The notes under the pieces were generated by a model that made no database searches, was not told where the DNA came from, and was given only the letters and a program-made list of their open reading frames with translations. Below are positions 28,958-39,165 of a stretch of 64,000 nucleotides of DNA, piece by piece; the first letter of the stretch is position 1; each line of letters starts with the position of its first letter. This stretch comes from Chloroflexota bacterium (GTDB lineage: Bacteria > Chloroflexota > Anaerolineae > Aggregatilineales > Phototrophicaceae): NCBI GenBank assembly GCA_011525385.1, contig WTGF01000094.1:1-64000 (forward strand), given 5' to 3'. The position numbers were made by a program, and so were the translations under genes.

Positions 28958-30509
28958 TCGGATCTCCGTCTTTGTTAAAGTATTGAGCGAGTCTAAAAGT
29001 GTCAAGTTCGGGGTGAGTCCTCGCGGTGTCGAGATTTTCAATGTACAAGATAGAATTGCCGTTTGGGAAAAGCTGGCTCGCTGCAGCTAAACTGAAAAAG
29101 TGCTCGACAGATTGGGAGTTTTCATCTACATACTTTCCCCTTAGCCAATCCAGTTTGCTGTCTAACGCACCGCTACCTGGTTCACTTGAACCAACGTACA
29201 GCTCAAGCAAATCCAAGTGATGGTATTTTATGTACTTTCCTGTATTGCCAGTTTTACCGATGAGTGATTTGTCTGCATCATTAATGACTTGCCCGGGAAC
29301 AATATGGGGTTCGATACGGGATAAGTGCGCGTACGCTATCATTATCCTGCCGCCTTCCTGCCAACGTTCAGGATTATGTTCTGTTAAGCGCGACATACGC
29401 CGCATTCTCGCACGCTCATCTTCCGTCAGATGATTCGCCAGACTTCGGTTCCACAAACGCTGCGACGCCAAATTCTGCATCTCTAATTGGTGCATGATCT
29501 CCGGGTCTGATAGGTATACCGACGCCGGAAAACTTATCACAACATAATTGCCTAAACTTGATTCAGGATTCGATTCAGCTCGAATAACCAGTTCGACTCT
29601 CACATCAGGTCCAATTACGGGTGACTGCACCTCAAATTCAGTATTCGTCCTGGTATTGTAATCACGTGTTAGCGTACCTAATTGGCTTAGGGTCCTATCT
29701 GCATAGACTCTATACGATATTTCGACATCTTCCGTTTCGGTATCTTCACCAGGAACAATAGACTGTCTTTCGTAGTCTGTAGAATAACCGCTGGCGACGA
29801 CTTGCTTGGTGGTATGTGGATACTGATCCTCATTCTCTACAAATGGAACGAGGACAATTTCAGCGTCTGGATCAAAAGTGTCTATCCAGTATTCTTCGTT
29901 GTCTATTTCAATCAGATACGCTGCGTTACCCGAATCCGATGTTCGCAGATACCTAAATTGCGCTGGCGTGCCGGAGATTTCATAAGTCATGTGAGGTGAA
30001 TCCACACCTGGCACAAATGTTTCTTGCTTGTAGGCCCTCAGAATCCCTAAAACTTCTATCCCAATACTAGGCTGTTCCCTCGTGTTGTCCGCCAGGTCTT
30101 GCGCCGTCGTCTCGACCGGCGCCGAATCCGCTTGCGCCAACCTCTTATCCCAATCCGAGTGTCTGACTTCGTCAAGCAATTCCAACGCACGTCGATCAGA
30201 TTCATCGTCCAAGCCCGATCCCGCGAACTGGGACATATACTCAGCGTACTGTTCCTTGGACGGCAGGCCATACTCTTTGATAACCACCAGGGCAACCCAT
30301 GCCAAGTCATCATCCACTGTGCTCAAGAGATAATCGATATGCTGCCTTTGTCCTTCGCTTACAGCTGTGTAGCCGGTCAAAGAAGTCGCTTCCTCCGGCT
30401 CGAAGTCTATCAGTCCCGCTTCGCTGATATCGCGTATTCCTTCGTGTTCCGAGAAGCCGGCAATAGCTTGCCCGCCTGAATTTGCGGCGAGGGCGTAGCA
30501 CTTACTCAA
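28929..30509 (-). CDS. Module B2: N-terminally truncated B-type protein with M23-like domain
   Basis: N-terminal ~220 aa almost identical to B1 and to the interior of B3; GNYVVISFPASVYLSDPEIM, IAYAHLSRI, LIGKTGNTG, HHLDLLELYVGSS. Confidence 0.65.
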   Translation of the reverse strand: MSKCYALAANSGGQAIAGFSEHEGIRDISEAGLIDFEPEEATSLTGYTAVSEGQRQHIDYLLSTVDDDLAWVALVVIKEYGLPSKEQYAEYMSQFAGSGLDDESDRRALELLDEVRHSDWDKRLAQADSAPVETTAQDLADNTREQPSIGIEVLGILRAYKQETFVPGVDSPHMTYEISGTPAQFRYLRTSDSGNAAYLIEIDNEEYWIDTFDPDAEIVLVPFVENEDQYPHTTKQVVASGYSTDYERQSIVPGEDTETEDVEISYRVYADRTLSQLGTLTRDYNTRTNTEFEVQSPVIGPDVRVELVIRAESNPESSLGNYVVISFPASVYLSDPEIMHQLEMQNLASQRLWNRSLANHLTEDERARMRRMSRLTEHNPERWQEGGRIMIAYAHLSRIEPHIVPGQVINDADKSLIGKTGNTGKYIKYHHLDLLELYVGSSEPGSGALDSKLDWLRGKYVDENSQSVEHFFSLAAASQLFPNGNSILYIENLDTARTHPELDTFRLAQYFNKDGDPNDSIYFEDE

Positions 30510-30529
30510 GCCTAGGAATCGTGATCACC

Positions 30530-30610
30530 TTTTGTCTAAACATCCAGTTGATTTGTGAATCAGCGAGATGAGGCTCGCCCTGTCGCAAGCCGCCTCATCT
30601 CGTTGAAGCA
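30530..30610 (-). repeat. Leader element E5
   Basis: Perfect 11-bp stem CGAGATGAGGC/GCCTCATCTCG (30564-30602) around loop GGCTTGCGACAGGGCGA. Confidence 0.85.
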
Positions 30611-30704
30611 TTTCGGATTATTGAATTTGCTGCGGATCTTGGTCAATCGTAACTGCTGATACTGTTACCAATTCTGTTTCTCCTATGTTGATCGGCTATC
30701 CAAC

Positions 30705-31796
30705 TTACTGGGGTTGGTGAATGATCCACAAACCCCAGCCAAAGCTGCCGCCGGTAAACAGGAGACGCCCATCTGGATTGAACCGAATGATTTCTCCCCG
30801 AACAGGGGGCTCTGTAAAATCCAATTGCGGGATGTATATTTCCGCGTCCGCAGCCAAGTCCCAAGCGCGAATTTGACCGCAATCATCTGTTGTCATCAGC
30901 AGGCTCCCATCCGGGCTGATATCGCCATCGTTGATGAAACAATAACGCCTGCCAGCATTGGGTTCCAGCTTGCGAAGGAAATCCAGGCGCTTGTCAACAA
31001 GCGACCAGCGGTTGACAGAGGCATAGGAAATGACAAGCAAATGCGAGTCGTCGTCTGTAAAGCGCAGCACTTGGGCCGAGTCCGCAGATAAGGGACGCGG
31101 CTCCCAGGCTTCCCACGTGTCTGTATGCCAAATGCCGAGCATCCCGCTCCCGGCCGCGGCCAGGAGCTGACCGTCGCTGGAAAAAGCCAGGGCGTTGAAA
31201 TCCTGAAGTTCGTTCGCCTGCAACTGTATTTCTGCAACAGTCTGCGATTCTAGATCAACTCGAATCAGCTTCCGATGATCCGTGACGACAAGCAGCCACT
31301 CGTGGCTTGGATGAAGCAAGACCTCAGTGACCCATCCGCCGTTGACCCAATCGTCGCTGATCTGAAGATCAAGCAGGAACTTATCTTGCTCCAAGTCCCA
31401 AAACTCAAGCTTGCCAATTGTTGTCCCAATGACGGCTTTATCCGATGTGACAGCCAGTTTTGTATAGGTGTGGTTGAACCTGAGCGGTTCCTTCTTTCCG
31501 GTGAATGTAGCATACCCATTAACGTATTCCAGTCGCCAGATATCCACGTAGTCTGGTATCGCCCTACGGCCTGAAATCAGCGCGAGCAATGGTTCGGTTT
31601 TATGCCAGCTCGCCTCGAGATAGCCTTCGCCATCTATGCCTACCGTGTTATGGGTATGATGGACGTTATCGGCGGAAAAGGCCGGACCCGGCACACAAGT
31701 CTCATAATCCCAGCGAAAGCACATCAATTCATCGTGCGCGGAGCTGATGCAGTGGAGAAACAGAAACACGAGCATGGCTGCCATCTTATTGAGCAT
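30705..31796 (-). CDS. Module C2: secreted WD40-like protein
   Basis: MLNKMAAMLVFLFLHCISSAH; FSSDGQLLAAAGSGMLGIWHT; GDISPDGSLLMTTDDCGQIRAWDL. Confidence 0.75.
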   Translation of the reverse strand: MLNKMAAMLVFLFLHCISSAHDELMCFRWDYETCVPGPAFSADNVHHTHNTVGIDGEGYLEASWHKTEPLLALISGRRAIPDYVDIWRLEYVNGYATFTGKKEPLRFNHTYTKLAVTSDKAVIGTTIGKLEFWDLEQDKFLLDLQISDDWVNGGWVTEVLLHPSHEWLLVVTDHRKLIRVDLESQTVAEIQLQANELQDFNALAFSSDGQLLAAAGSGMLGIWHTDTWEAWEPRPLSADSAQVLRFTDDDSHLLVISYASVNRWSLVDKRLDFLRKLEPNAGRRYCFINDGDISPDGSLLMTTDDCGQIRAWDLAADAEIYIPQLDFTEPPVRGEIIRFNPDGRLLFTGGSFGWGLWIIHQPQ

Positions 31797-32322
31797 TTGC
31801 CACTCCTTCGCCAAGATATCGCGCCAAATCGAAGAAGAGATCCCATTCTTCTTCAGCGGAGCTGCCGGGATCAAAGTCGAAAAACGGATCGTCTTGACCC
31901 ACTTGCGCGGGTTCATTTTCCATTGGGATCAAAAGATATGAAGCCACCCAACGTTTTCTGCCATTCCAGATGATCGCTGTCCAATTGTTGTCTTTTCCAT
32001 TGAATTCGCCCACGGTTTGCCCAATTACAGCGACCTGTTCGTCCAGCTTCAAGGAATGAATCGCGGGGTTGTCCGTCGAAGGCCCGGTCCGAACGTTAAT
32101 CCAATTATCTTTGCCAGATGTAAATCCAGCAAAATGCGGCAATGTCTTCTCTTCCACGAAGAAAGGTATATGGCTATTATCTCGCAGCGCATTGTAGACA
32201 ACCGCATTTCGGATCGCCTCGTCCATAGTATCGTCCATAAACTGCTGCCAGTTCAGACCTGCCTGGTCCGGCGTGAAGCCATATAGTCCCCCGGTGCTTT
32301 GATGGTAAAACCAGTTTAGCAC
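31786..32322 (-). CDS. Module D2: SH3b domain protein; frame open upstream to 32502 without a canonical start
   Basis: DNWINVRTGPSTDNPAIHSLKLDEQVAVIGQT...WTAIIWNGRKRWVASYLL SH3b signature. Confidence 0.65.
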   Translation of the reverse strand: MLNWFYHQSTGGLYGFTPDQAGLNWQQFMDDTMDEAIRNAVVYNALRDNSHIPFFVEEKTLPHFAGFTSGKDNWINVRTGPSTDNPAIHSLKLDEQVAVIGQTVGEFNGKDNNWTAIIWNGRKRWVASYLLIPMENEPAQVGQDDPFFDFDPGSSAEEEWDLFFDLARYLGEGVANAQ

Positions 32323-32509
32323 GGCATCGGCTGTGATTTCATTTCTGCCAACCAGTCTATCATACGGAACGTCGTCCGGGTCATATACTTCCAGACTTTG
32401 TTGCAGTGATTGAATCTGCGTCGCGATATGCGGCGCCTTGTCAAAGATGAAATGATCTGGCGACGGCGCTCCGATCTGTTGATAGATCTGAGGCAGGGGT
32501 ATAGCTCTT

Positions 32510-32662
32510 TCCTTTCTAAAGCATCAAAAGGATCTGTGAATGGGAGCCGCGCAGCTCGCCCTGTCGCAAGCCGCCGCGCATCTCCCTGCCGGAATACGGT
32601 AAAGCGGATGGTCCCGCTTGTTGTCAGTGCTTTTGCTTCTTATCTTATGTATATGTTTTGTA
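32510..32662 (-). repeat. Leader element E6
   Basis: Hairpin 32542-32586, near-identical to E3. Confidence 0.8.
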
Positions 32663-32664
32663 AA

Positions 32665-33831
32665 CTAATGGCGAGGCACCGGCAGAGTTACTAGCAACTG
32701 CTGCGATTTGATATTCCATATCGATACCCTCTGATCAGGATTTATTGCTGCCATTAGCTCGCCATTCGGATGCAACTGCGGAATTAATCCTGGATAGGTG
32801 GACTTTTCAAACCCGTTGTTCGCATCCCAGACTGATATCTTGTACTCGACAGGTATATGAATGATATGGTCTGCAAACAGCACTCCATCGTCTAACGAGA
32901 TATGGCTGAAGGTCCCGTCTGGTTTATCTCTGAGCAGCAATTCGCCGGTCTCGATATCCCAAACATGTAACCATCCTTCCCCGTAACATACGAACCACGG
33001 CTTGACATGTCCGAAAGCGAGAGTCACTAAACTGTCGCCGCACTTGTGTACATCTTTTGCTTGTATAAATGTCAGGTCCCAAGTGTCAGTCCGAAACACC
33101 TTTATGTCGCCTTCGGTCGTAGCGAGCGCAAAGAGCGAGCTATCTGGGCTGAAAGCCGCGCCGCTCGCCGCATCCGAAAAAGTTGCTAGACGTGAACCAA
33201 GCCCTTTTTCGATATCGAAATCATATATTCTTACGCCGTCGGAATGCGACCAATGCAAAAACTGACGCCAATCAGGACTTAGCCAAGGGCGTTCCACAAT
33301 CTCCTGGGATTGGTGAACAGGAACCGCGAAAATACGAGCGCCCGTTTCGATATCCCATATCGACATCTCACTATAGTGAGTGCGCCAAACGTAGCTGAAG
33401 GCCATAATGTTTTCGCCGTCAGGGCTAAATGACTGTAGTCTAAAGACTGCAGATCCTTCGGTTAAAGGATTCGAGATTTTGATAATATGTGAGTTGCCTT
33501 CTGTTCTGAAAATCCTCAATCGTTTCCTGTCGGCGACTGCGATCTTCGTACTGTCAGGACTAAATGACAAGTTGGCTCTATCGTCGTCTAACTGCGCAAG
33601 AAACTGAGGCGGGGACGAACGATCAGCGAGATTGTATGTCCATACTTCTCTTACGAAATTGTAGCCATCCCATTCATCAGTGGCGTATATGACGGCCAAG
33701 TGCCGTCCGTTGGTCGACATGGCAATGGATTCGGCCAACCAAGGCGCATTCTCTTGCGCTTGGGCCGTAATGTCGAAACGCGCGAGACAACAGACCAGAA
33801 GAACAGCCATTAGGATCCGGTTATTGCGCAT
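32665..33831 (-). CDS. Module H2: secreted WD40-like protein
   Basis: MRNNRILMAVLLVCCLARFDITAQAQE; FSPDSTKIAVAD; LLVTLPVPRH. Confidence 0.75.
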   Translation of the reverse strand: MRNNRILMAVLLVCCLARFDITAQAQENAPWLAESIAMSTNGRHLAVIYATDEWDGYNFVREVWTYNLADRSSPPQFLAQLDDDRANLSFSPDSTKIAVADRKRLRIFRTEGNSHIIKISNPLTEGSAVFRLQSFSPDGENIMAFSYVWRTHYSEMSIWDIETGARIFAVPVHQSQEIVERPWLSPDWRQFLHWSHSDGVRIYDFDIEKGLGSRLATFSDAASGAAFSPDSSLFALATTEGDIKVFRTDTWDLTFIQAKDVHKCGDSLVTLAFGHVKPWFVCYGEGWLHVWDIETGELLLRDKPDGTFSHISLDDGVLFADHIIHIPVEYKISVWDANNGFEKSTYPGLIPQLHPNGELMAAINPDQRVSIWNIKSQQLLVTLPVPRH

Positions 33832-35305
33832 AAATGCTATAGCCCTTCATATACTCAGCGATGCCTGATTCGTCAAGTTCAGGATGAAGTCTTGCTGAGT
33901 CCATGTTCTCAGCGTATAGAATGAAACGATTATTTGTCGGGTAAAGTTGGCTCCGTTCCACCAAGCCGAAGAAGTAGGAGACTGAATTAGATCCCTTCCT
34001 TTTGTATTCCGATCGCAGGATATTCAGTTCTGTCTCCATCGCGCCGCTACCTGGATTGCTAGAACCAACATACAGTATAGCTAAATCCAAATGATGTTGG
34101 TTTGTTCCAGATTTGCCTGTCAAGCCTATTATCGCCCGATCTCGACTATTAATCGTTTCTTCAGCATTTACATAGATTTTGGATAGGTGAGCAAATGCAT
34201 AGAATATCCTCCCGTCTTCGTGCCAACGATCAGGATTGTGATCAGCTATGCTCGCCATGCGCTCCATTTTCGAACGCTCTTCCTCCGTCAGATGCGGCGC
34301 CAGACTTTGATTATTCAAATGCGCGGCTGCCTGCCCTTGCATCGCCAATTGCTGCATGATCTCTTCGTCCGATTGATAAACAGACGCCGGGAAACTGATC
34401 ACGACGTAATTCCCCAGCGTTTCATGACCGCGAACTACAAACTCAACTCTCACATCTGGCCCAATTACCGGCGACTGTAATTGAAATGATTCATGGATTT
34501 TCTCTGGGTCATCTTCATCGGGAACATGATTATAGTCACGTGACAGCAATCCTCGCTTGGTCTTAGGATCATTGTCGCGTCCCGTTCTATCTGCCCACTC
34601 TTCATCGGATGTTTCGATATTCGACGATCCGCCATGTGCTCTCTCATCAGGAACGATAGGCAGTATCTCATAGCCCGATGGAGCGCCAGTGGCGACGACT
34701 TCCTCCATCGTTTTCGTAGAACTGTCGCCATGCTCCATAAGTGGAACAAAGGTCATTTCAGCGTCCGGGTCTGAGATGTCTACCCAGAATTTCCAGTCCC
34801 CTAATTCAATCCATACGGCATGAGGATTCAACTGAGAATACCCAAATACCCTCAACGGCGGTGAATTGTCAGCAGCTATAACTGGCAGGAAGGGTGTGTC
34901 AACTCGGTCAAACAGCTCATCAGGGTAGAGTCTCAGGGTCCCAGAAACCTTTAGCCCAATAGTCGGAACGTATGGTTCTCGTTCCTCTTGCAGCATCATC
35001 CACTCCGGCGGATTAAGCCGATCCGCCTGCGTCTGCGCCCACGACCTGGCTTCCAACAGCGCATGTTCCTCCGCCGTCCCCGGAGCCACTTCATAACTGG
35101 CTTCCTCGGCGCGTATACGAATCATTCCGCGCGCGCCACGAACGTAGACATATTCGTAGCCTTGTGGCGTCACGACCATCAGCATCTCCGCGCCCGCCGC
35201 GAAAGCCGCGCGCAAGTCCGCCTCCGAGGCATCGCTGCCATTGGGATGATTATGTATGAAGATCAGGTCGAGTCCCTTAAAGGCTTCGACCTCGTAATCC
35301 TGCAA
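33821..35305 (-). CDS. Module G2: truncated JAB/MPN-like N-terminus plus degenerate M23-like domain
   Basis: N-terminus near-identical to G1; C-terminal GNYVVISFPASVYQS, FAHLSKI, IIGLTGKSG, HHLDLAILYVGSS. Confidence 0.7.
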   Translation of the reverse strand: MQDYEVEAFKGLDLIFIHNHPNGSDASEADLRAAFAAGAEMLMVVTPQGYEYVYVRGARGMIRIRAEEASYEVAPGTAEEHALLEARSWAQTQADRLNPPEWMMLQEEREPYVPTIGLKVSGTLRLYPDELFDRVDTPFLPVIAADNSPPLRVFGYSQLNPHAVWIELGDWKFWVDISDPDAEMTFVPLMEHGDSSTKTMEEVVATGAPSGYEILPIVPDERAHGGSSNIETSDEEWADRTGRDNDPKTKRGLLSRDYNHVPDEDDPEKIHESFQLQSPVIGPDVRVEFVVRGHETLGNYVVISFPASVYQSDEEIMQQLAMQGQAAAHLNNQSLAPHLTEEERSKMERMASIADHNPDRWHEDGRIFYAFAHLSKIYVNAEETINSRDRAIIGLTGKSGTNQHHLDLAILYVGSSNPGSGAMETELNILRSEYKRKGSNSVSYFFGLVERSQLYPTNNRFILYAENMDSARLHPELDESGIAEYMKGYSIYAQ

Positions 35306-35354
35306 GCCTACATACTGCAGACCGTCAGCGCCTAGAACGCCATCATCTATCCTC

Positions 35355-35505
35355 GCTAAAGCATCAAGTCGATCTGTGAATGGGAGCCGCGCAGCTCGCC
35401 CTGTCGCAAGCCGCGGCGCATCTCCCCCAGCCGGAATACAGTGAAGCGATGGTCCCGCTTCTTGTCAGTGCTTTTGCTTCTTATCTTATGTATATGTTTT
35501 GTAAA
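35355..35505 (-). repeat. Leader element E7
   Basis: Hairpin 35382-35426, near-identical to E4. Confidence 0.8.
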
Positions 35506-36717
35506 CTAATGGCGAGGCACCGGCAGAGTTACTAGCAACTGTTTCGATTTGATATTCCATATCCATACCTTGCCATCAGGACCGATAGCAACCATTAACT
35601 CGCTGTTGGGGTGGATTTGCGGATTTATTCCCGGATAGACCGACATCTCAAAATCGTTTTTTGCATCCCAGACTTCAATCGTAGAACCTCCAGGTAAATT
35701 GCCACTTTGAGTTACCAAAACTCTATCGTCTAGGGTGATGAATCTGATTCGCCCTGCTTCTTCGGATTGAAGCAGCAATGCGCCGGTTTCGATATCCCAA
35801 ACGAGTAATCGTCCGTACCAATCGCACTTGAAAATCAGCCAGGGATTAATATGTCCGAAAGCCAGGGTCACATCCGCATTGCCGCAGGAATGTGCGCCGA
35901 GCATCTGTACGTACGTCAATTCCCAAGTGTCTGTCCGAAAGATCCTTATCTCGTCATCCGGTGTCACGAGCGCAAACAGCGAACTATCCGGGCTGAAAGC
36001 GACGCCTCTTTCATCACGAATATCGACTGAAACAGAACCGAGAGTTGAGCCAAGCCCCTGTTGAATATCAAATTCATGTATCTGGATCCCGTCAGGATGC
36101 CACCAATCCAAAAACTGTCGCCAATCAGGACTTAACCGGGGGAGAGGTAACCTCGACTGCGCAGCTCGTGCTGAGGGAATAGTCAGTATTCGCGCCCCCG
36201 CGCCAATATCCCATATCGACATTTCATGATCGTCCGTTGCCCACCAGTCGCTTAAGGACATGATGAACTTACCATCCGCGCTATAAGAGACCGTACTGAA
36301 GTCCGAAGCTATTTCGGTAGCAGTACTCGGCAGGTCAAGTATTGGGGTGTTTTCTGCTATGTTGAAAATCTGCAATCGGTGATGTTCGGCGAGTGAGATA
36401 TGCCGGCTGTCAGGACTGAAAGCTATTAAGGTTCCGTAAAATTCTGCCCCCCGAAGATGACGCGGTGGGGATAAAAGATCGTTAAGATTGTATATCCATA
36501 CGCCGCTATCGTAACCCGACTCATTCCTATCTTCTTTCTCCACATGAGCACCATATTTTACGGCTAAACGCCGTCCATCGTTGGATATTGAGATTGAGAC
36601 AGCTTCCCAAGGATCCTGTTCTTGCGTCTGTATCCGATAGGGCAAACATGCAAGGAAACAGACTAAAAGCGCAAAAATGTATGCTCGATTATTCATCTTC
36701 AAAGTAGATGCTGGCAT
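35506..36717 (-). CDS. Module A3: secreted WD40-like protein
   Basis: MNNRAYIFALLVCFLACLPYRIQTQ; propeller blades; LLVTLPVPRH. Confidence 0.75.
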   Translation of the reverse strand: MPASTLKMNNRAYIFALLVCFLACLPYRIQTQEQDPWEAVSISISNDGRRLAVKYGAHVEKEDRNESGYDSGVWIYNLNDLLSPPRHLRGAEFYGTLIAFSPDSRHISLAEHHRLQIFNIAENTPILDLPSTATEIASDFSTVSYSADGKFIMSLSDWWATDDHEMSIWDIGAGARILTIPSARAAQSRLPLPRLSPDWRQFLDWWHPDGIQIHEFDIQQGLGSTLGSVSVDIRDERGVAFSPDSSLFALVTPDDEIRIFRTDTWELTYVQMLGAHSCGNADVTLAFGHINPWLIFKCDWYGRLLVWDIETGALLLQSEEAGRIRFITLDDRVLVTQSGNLPGGSTIEVWDAKNDFEMSVYPGINPQIHPNSELMVAIGPDGKVWIWNIKSKQLLVTLPVPRH

Positions 36718-38575
36718 TCGGATCTCCTCCGCTGGTAGGAAACTCAGCAATTCTGAATTCGTCAAGTTCTGGGTGGATCCTTGCGGATTCAAGGTTTTCA
36801 GCGTATAGGACAGAAACACCATTCGGGTAAAGCTGGCTCATTTGAGCTAAATCGAAAAAGTATTCTACAGACCGGGAACCCGTATCTTCAAATCTCTTCC
36901 GTTTGTCATTCAGAATTTCTTCCATTGCGCCGCTACCGGGTTGGCTTGAGCCAATGTAAAGGATTGCCAAATCTAAATGATGCGTTATTCCTTCCTTGCC
37001 TGTGTTACCTGTCTTGCCGATTATAGCCTTGCTCTCACTATCAATGATTTCTCCGGCATTCACATAGATTTCGGATAGGTGAGCAAACGCATAGAATATC
37101 CGCCCGTCTTCGTGCCAGCGATCAGGATTGTGATCAACTGAATTTACAAGGCGCTCTTGGTCCGGCCGCTCAGCCCTTAAACGCTGCGCCGCTAGTCCCT
37201 GCCATTCCAATTGCCGCATAATCTCGTCGTTTGATTGGTAAACAAACGACGGGAAACTAATTACGACATAATTGCCCAAGTCCTTGTGACCAGTGACAAC
37301 AAACTCTACTCTTACATCTGGACCAATTACCGGCGACTGAAGTCTGAACGAGTTATAAATATCTCTTCTGCGGTTGTAATCACGCGTACGCACCCCCAAT
37401 TTACTGGTGGTTCTATCCGCCCAAGGTCTATCCGATATTTCAATATCCAACGGTCCGCCATGAGCTTTCTCATCAGGAATAATGGGCAGTATCTCATAGC
37501 CCGATGGAGCATCAGTGGCGATGATTTCCGCAGATGTTTGTGTAGGATAGTTCTCATTCTCTACAAATGGAACGAGGACAAATTCGGCGTCTGGATCAAA
37601 AGTGTCTATCCAGTATTCTTCGTTGTCTATTTCAATCAGATACGCTGCGTTACCCGAATCCGATGTTCGCAGATACCTAAATTGCGCTGGCGTGCCGGAG
37701 ATTTCATAAGTCATGTGAGGTGAATCCACACCTGGCACAAATGTTTCTTGCTTGTAGGCCCTCAGAATCCCTAAAACTTCTATCCCAATACTAGGCTGTT
37801 CCCTCGTGTTGTCCGCCAGGTCTTGCGCCGTCGTCTCGACCGGCGCCGAATCCGCTTGCGCCAACCTCTTATCCCAATCCGAGTGTCTGACTTCGTCAAG
37901 CAATTCCAACGCACGTCGATCAGATTCATCGTCCAAGCCCGATCCCGCGAACTGGGACATATACTCAGCGTACTGTTCTTTGGACGGCAGGCCATACTCT
38001 TTGATAACCGCCAAGGCAACCCATGCCAAGTCATCATCCACTATGTTCAAGAGATAATCGATATGCTGTCTTTGCCCTTCGCTTACAGCTGTGTAGCCGG
38101 TCAAAGAAGTCGCTTCCTCCGGCTCGAAATCTATCAGTCCCGCTTCGCTGATATCGCGTGTTCCTTCGTGCTCCGAGAAGCCGGCAATAGCTTGCTCGCC
38201 TGTACCGGCGGCGAGGGCGTCTCTCTTCTTCTTCTTCTTTTTGTCCTTGGGCTCACCAACTCCCGCCACCACATAATTGAAATCCTGGTTCAGCATGTTG
38301 TTCTGCTGGTGAGTCGTTGCAGGCGCCGGTTGGCTGTTTGGCGTCGTCGACGCTGGCGGTTTCGGCGCTGGTGGCGGACTATAACCCGGCGTTGGCGTGT
38401 AACCGGATATATCTATCCCTGGCGGCGGCGCCGGAAGATGCTCTGCTGGCGGCGCTGGCGGACTATAACCCGGCGTTGGTGTATAACCGGGTATATCTAT
38501 CCCCGGCGGCGGAGTTGGAGTTGGTTCTGGCTTTGGTTTTGGTGGCCTGTAACCGCCACCACCTTGCATTGGCAT
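36689..38575 (-). CDS. Module B3: full-length protein with Pro-rich PGYTPTPGYSPP repeats, K-rich linker, conserved B region and M23-like C-terminal domain
   Basis: ATG with AGAAAGGA RBS; MPMQGGGGYRPPKPKPEPTPTPPPGIDIPGYTPTPGYSPPAP...; FAHLSEIYVNAGEIIDSESKAIIGKTGNTGKEGITHHLDLAILYIGSS. Confidence 0.75.
   Translation of the reverse strand: MPMQGGGGYRPPKPKPEPTPTPPPGIDIPGYTPTPGYSPPAPPAEHLPAPPPGIDISGYTPTPGYSPPPAPKPPASTTPNSQPAPATTHQQNNMLNQDFNYVVAGVGEPKDKKKKKKRDALAAGTGEQAIAGFSEHEGTRDISEAGLIDFEPEEATSLTGYTAVSEGQRQHIDYLLNIVDDDLAWVALAVIKEYGLPSKEQYAEYMSQFAGSGLDDESDRRALELLDEVRHSDWDKRLAQADSAPVETTAQDLADNTREQPSIGIEVLGILRAYKQETFVPGVDSPHMTYEISGTPAQFRYLRTSDSGNAAYLIEIDNEEYWIDTFDPDAEFVLVPFVENENYPTQTSAEIIATDAPSGYEILPIIPDEKAHGGPLDIEISDRPWADRTTSKLGVRTRDYNRRRDIYNSFRLQSPVIGPDVRVEFVVTGHKDLGNYVVISFPSFVYQSNDEIMRQLEWQGLAAQRLRAERPDQERLVNSVDHNPDRWHEDGRIFYAFAHLSEIYVNAGEIIDSESKAIIGKTGNTGKEGITHHLDLAILYIGSSQPGSGAMEEILNDKRKRFEDTGSRSVEYFFDLAQMSQLYPNGVSVLYAENLESARIHPELDEFRIAEFPTSGGDPNASIYFEDE
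38373..38512 (-). repeat. Two in-frame repeats encoding PPPGID.xGYTPTPGYSPP
   Basis: GGACTATAACCCGGCGTTGG(C/T)GT(G/A)TAACCGG(A/G)TATATCTATCCC(T/C)GGCGGCGG present twice. Confidence 0.85.
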
Positions 38576-38594
38576 CGTCTGTTCCTTTCTAAAA

Positions 38595-38684
38595 CATCAA
38601 ATGGATCTGTGAATGGGGGGATGCGCAGCCTGCCCTGTCACAAGCCGCTGCGCATGCCCCCAACCGAATTACGGTGAAGCGCTG
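38595..38684 (-). repeat. Leader element E8
   Basis: Long stem ATGCGCAGC/GCTGCGCAT flanked by G/C runs (38615-38661), loop GGCTTGTGACAGGGC. Confidence 0.85.
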
Positions 38685-38685
38685 A

Positions 38686-39123
38686 CTAGACCGCGCCCCA
38701 GGTCGGCGCTGTGCCCGTCGCCGGCTGCAAGGTCGCCGTGAACATCACCGCCCCGCCGGTCGTGATCTGCGGACGGTAGCTCGACACCAGGAACTCCCCG
38801 CTGTACTTGGGATCGTTCGTGGTCGGCGCCGCGTTGTTGCCCACCTGCACCTCCAGCGAGACCTGGCTCCCGGCCGCGAAGGCGCCCTGGATGACCGTGT
38901 GCGTGCCGGTGTCTGCGGTGGTCGTCAGATAACCCTGAATCGTCACCGGCGCCCGCAACTGCCCGTTGATATACTGGTGCACTTCGTCGCCGAAGCCGGT
39001 GACATCGAACTGGTCGTAGGTCAGTCCCAGGTCGATGCTGCGGATGTCCCCATCCGCGAAGGTACGCAAGGTACCGCTGCTGTCGTCCATCTTTACGATG
39101 ACGTGATCTCCTGACAATGCCAT
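38686..39123 (-). CDS. Phage tail tube-like protein
   Basis: MALSGDHVIVKMDDSSGTLRTF..DQFDVTGFGDEVHQYINGQLRAPVTIQGYLTTTAD.GTHTVIQGAF..GSQVSLEVQVG. Confidence 0.65.
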   Translation of the reverse strand: MALSGDHVIVKMDDSSGTLRTFADGDIRSIDLGLTYDQFDVTGFGDEVHQYINGQLRAPVTIQGYLTTTADTGTHTVIQGAFAAGSQVSLEVQVGNNAAPTTNDPKYSGEFLVSSYRPQITTGGAVMFTATLQPATGTAPTWGAV

Positions 39124-39165
39124 GATATGTTTCTCCTTTTTGTGCGTTGGTTTTTGTACTGATTG

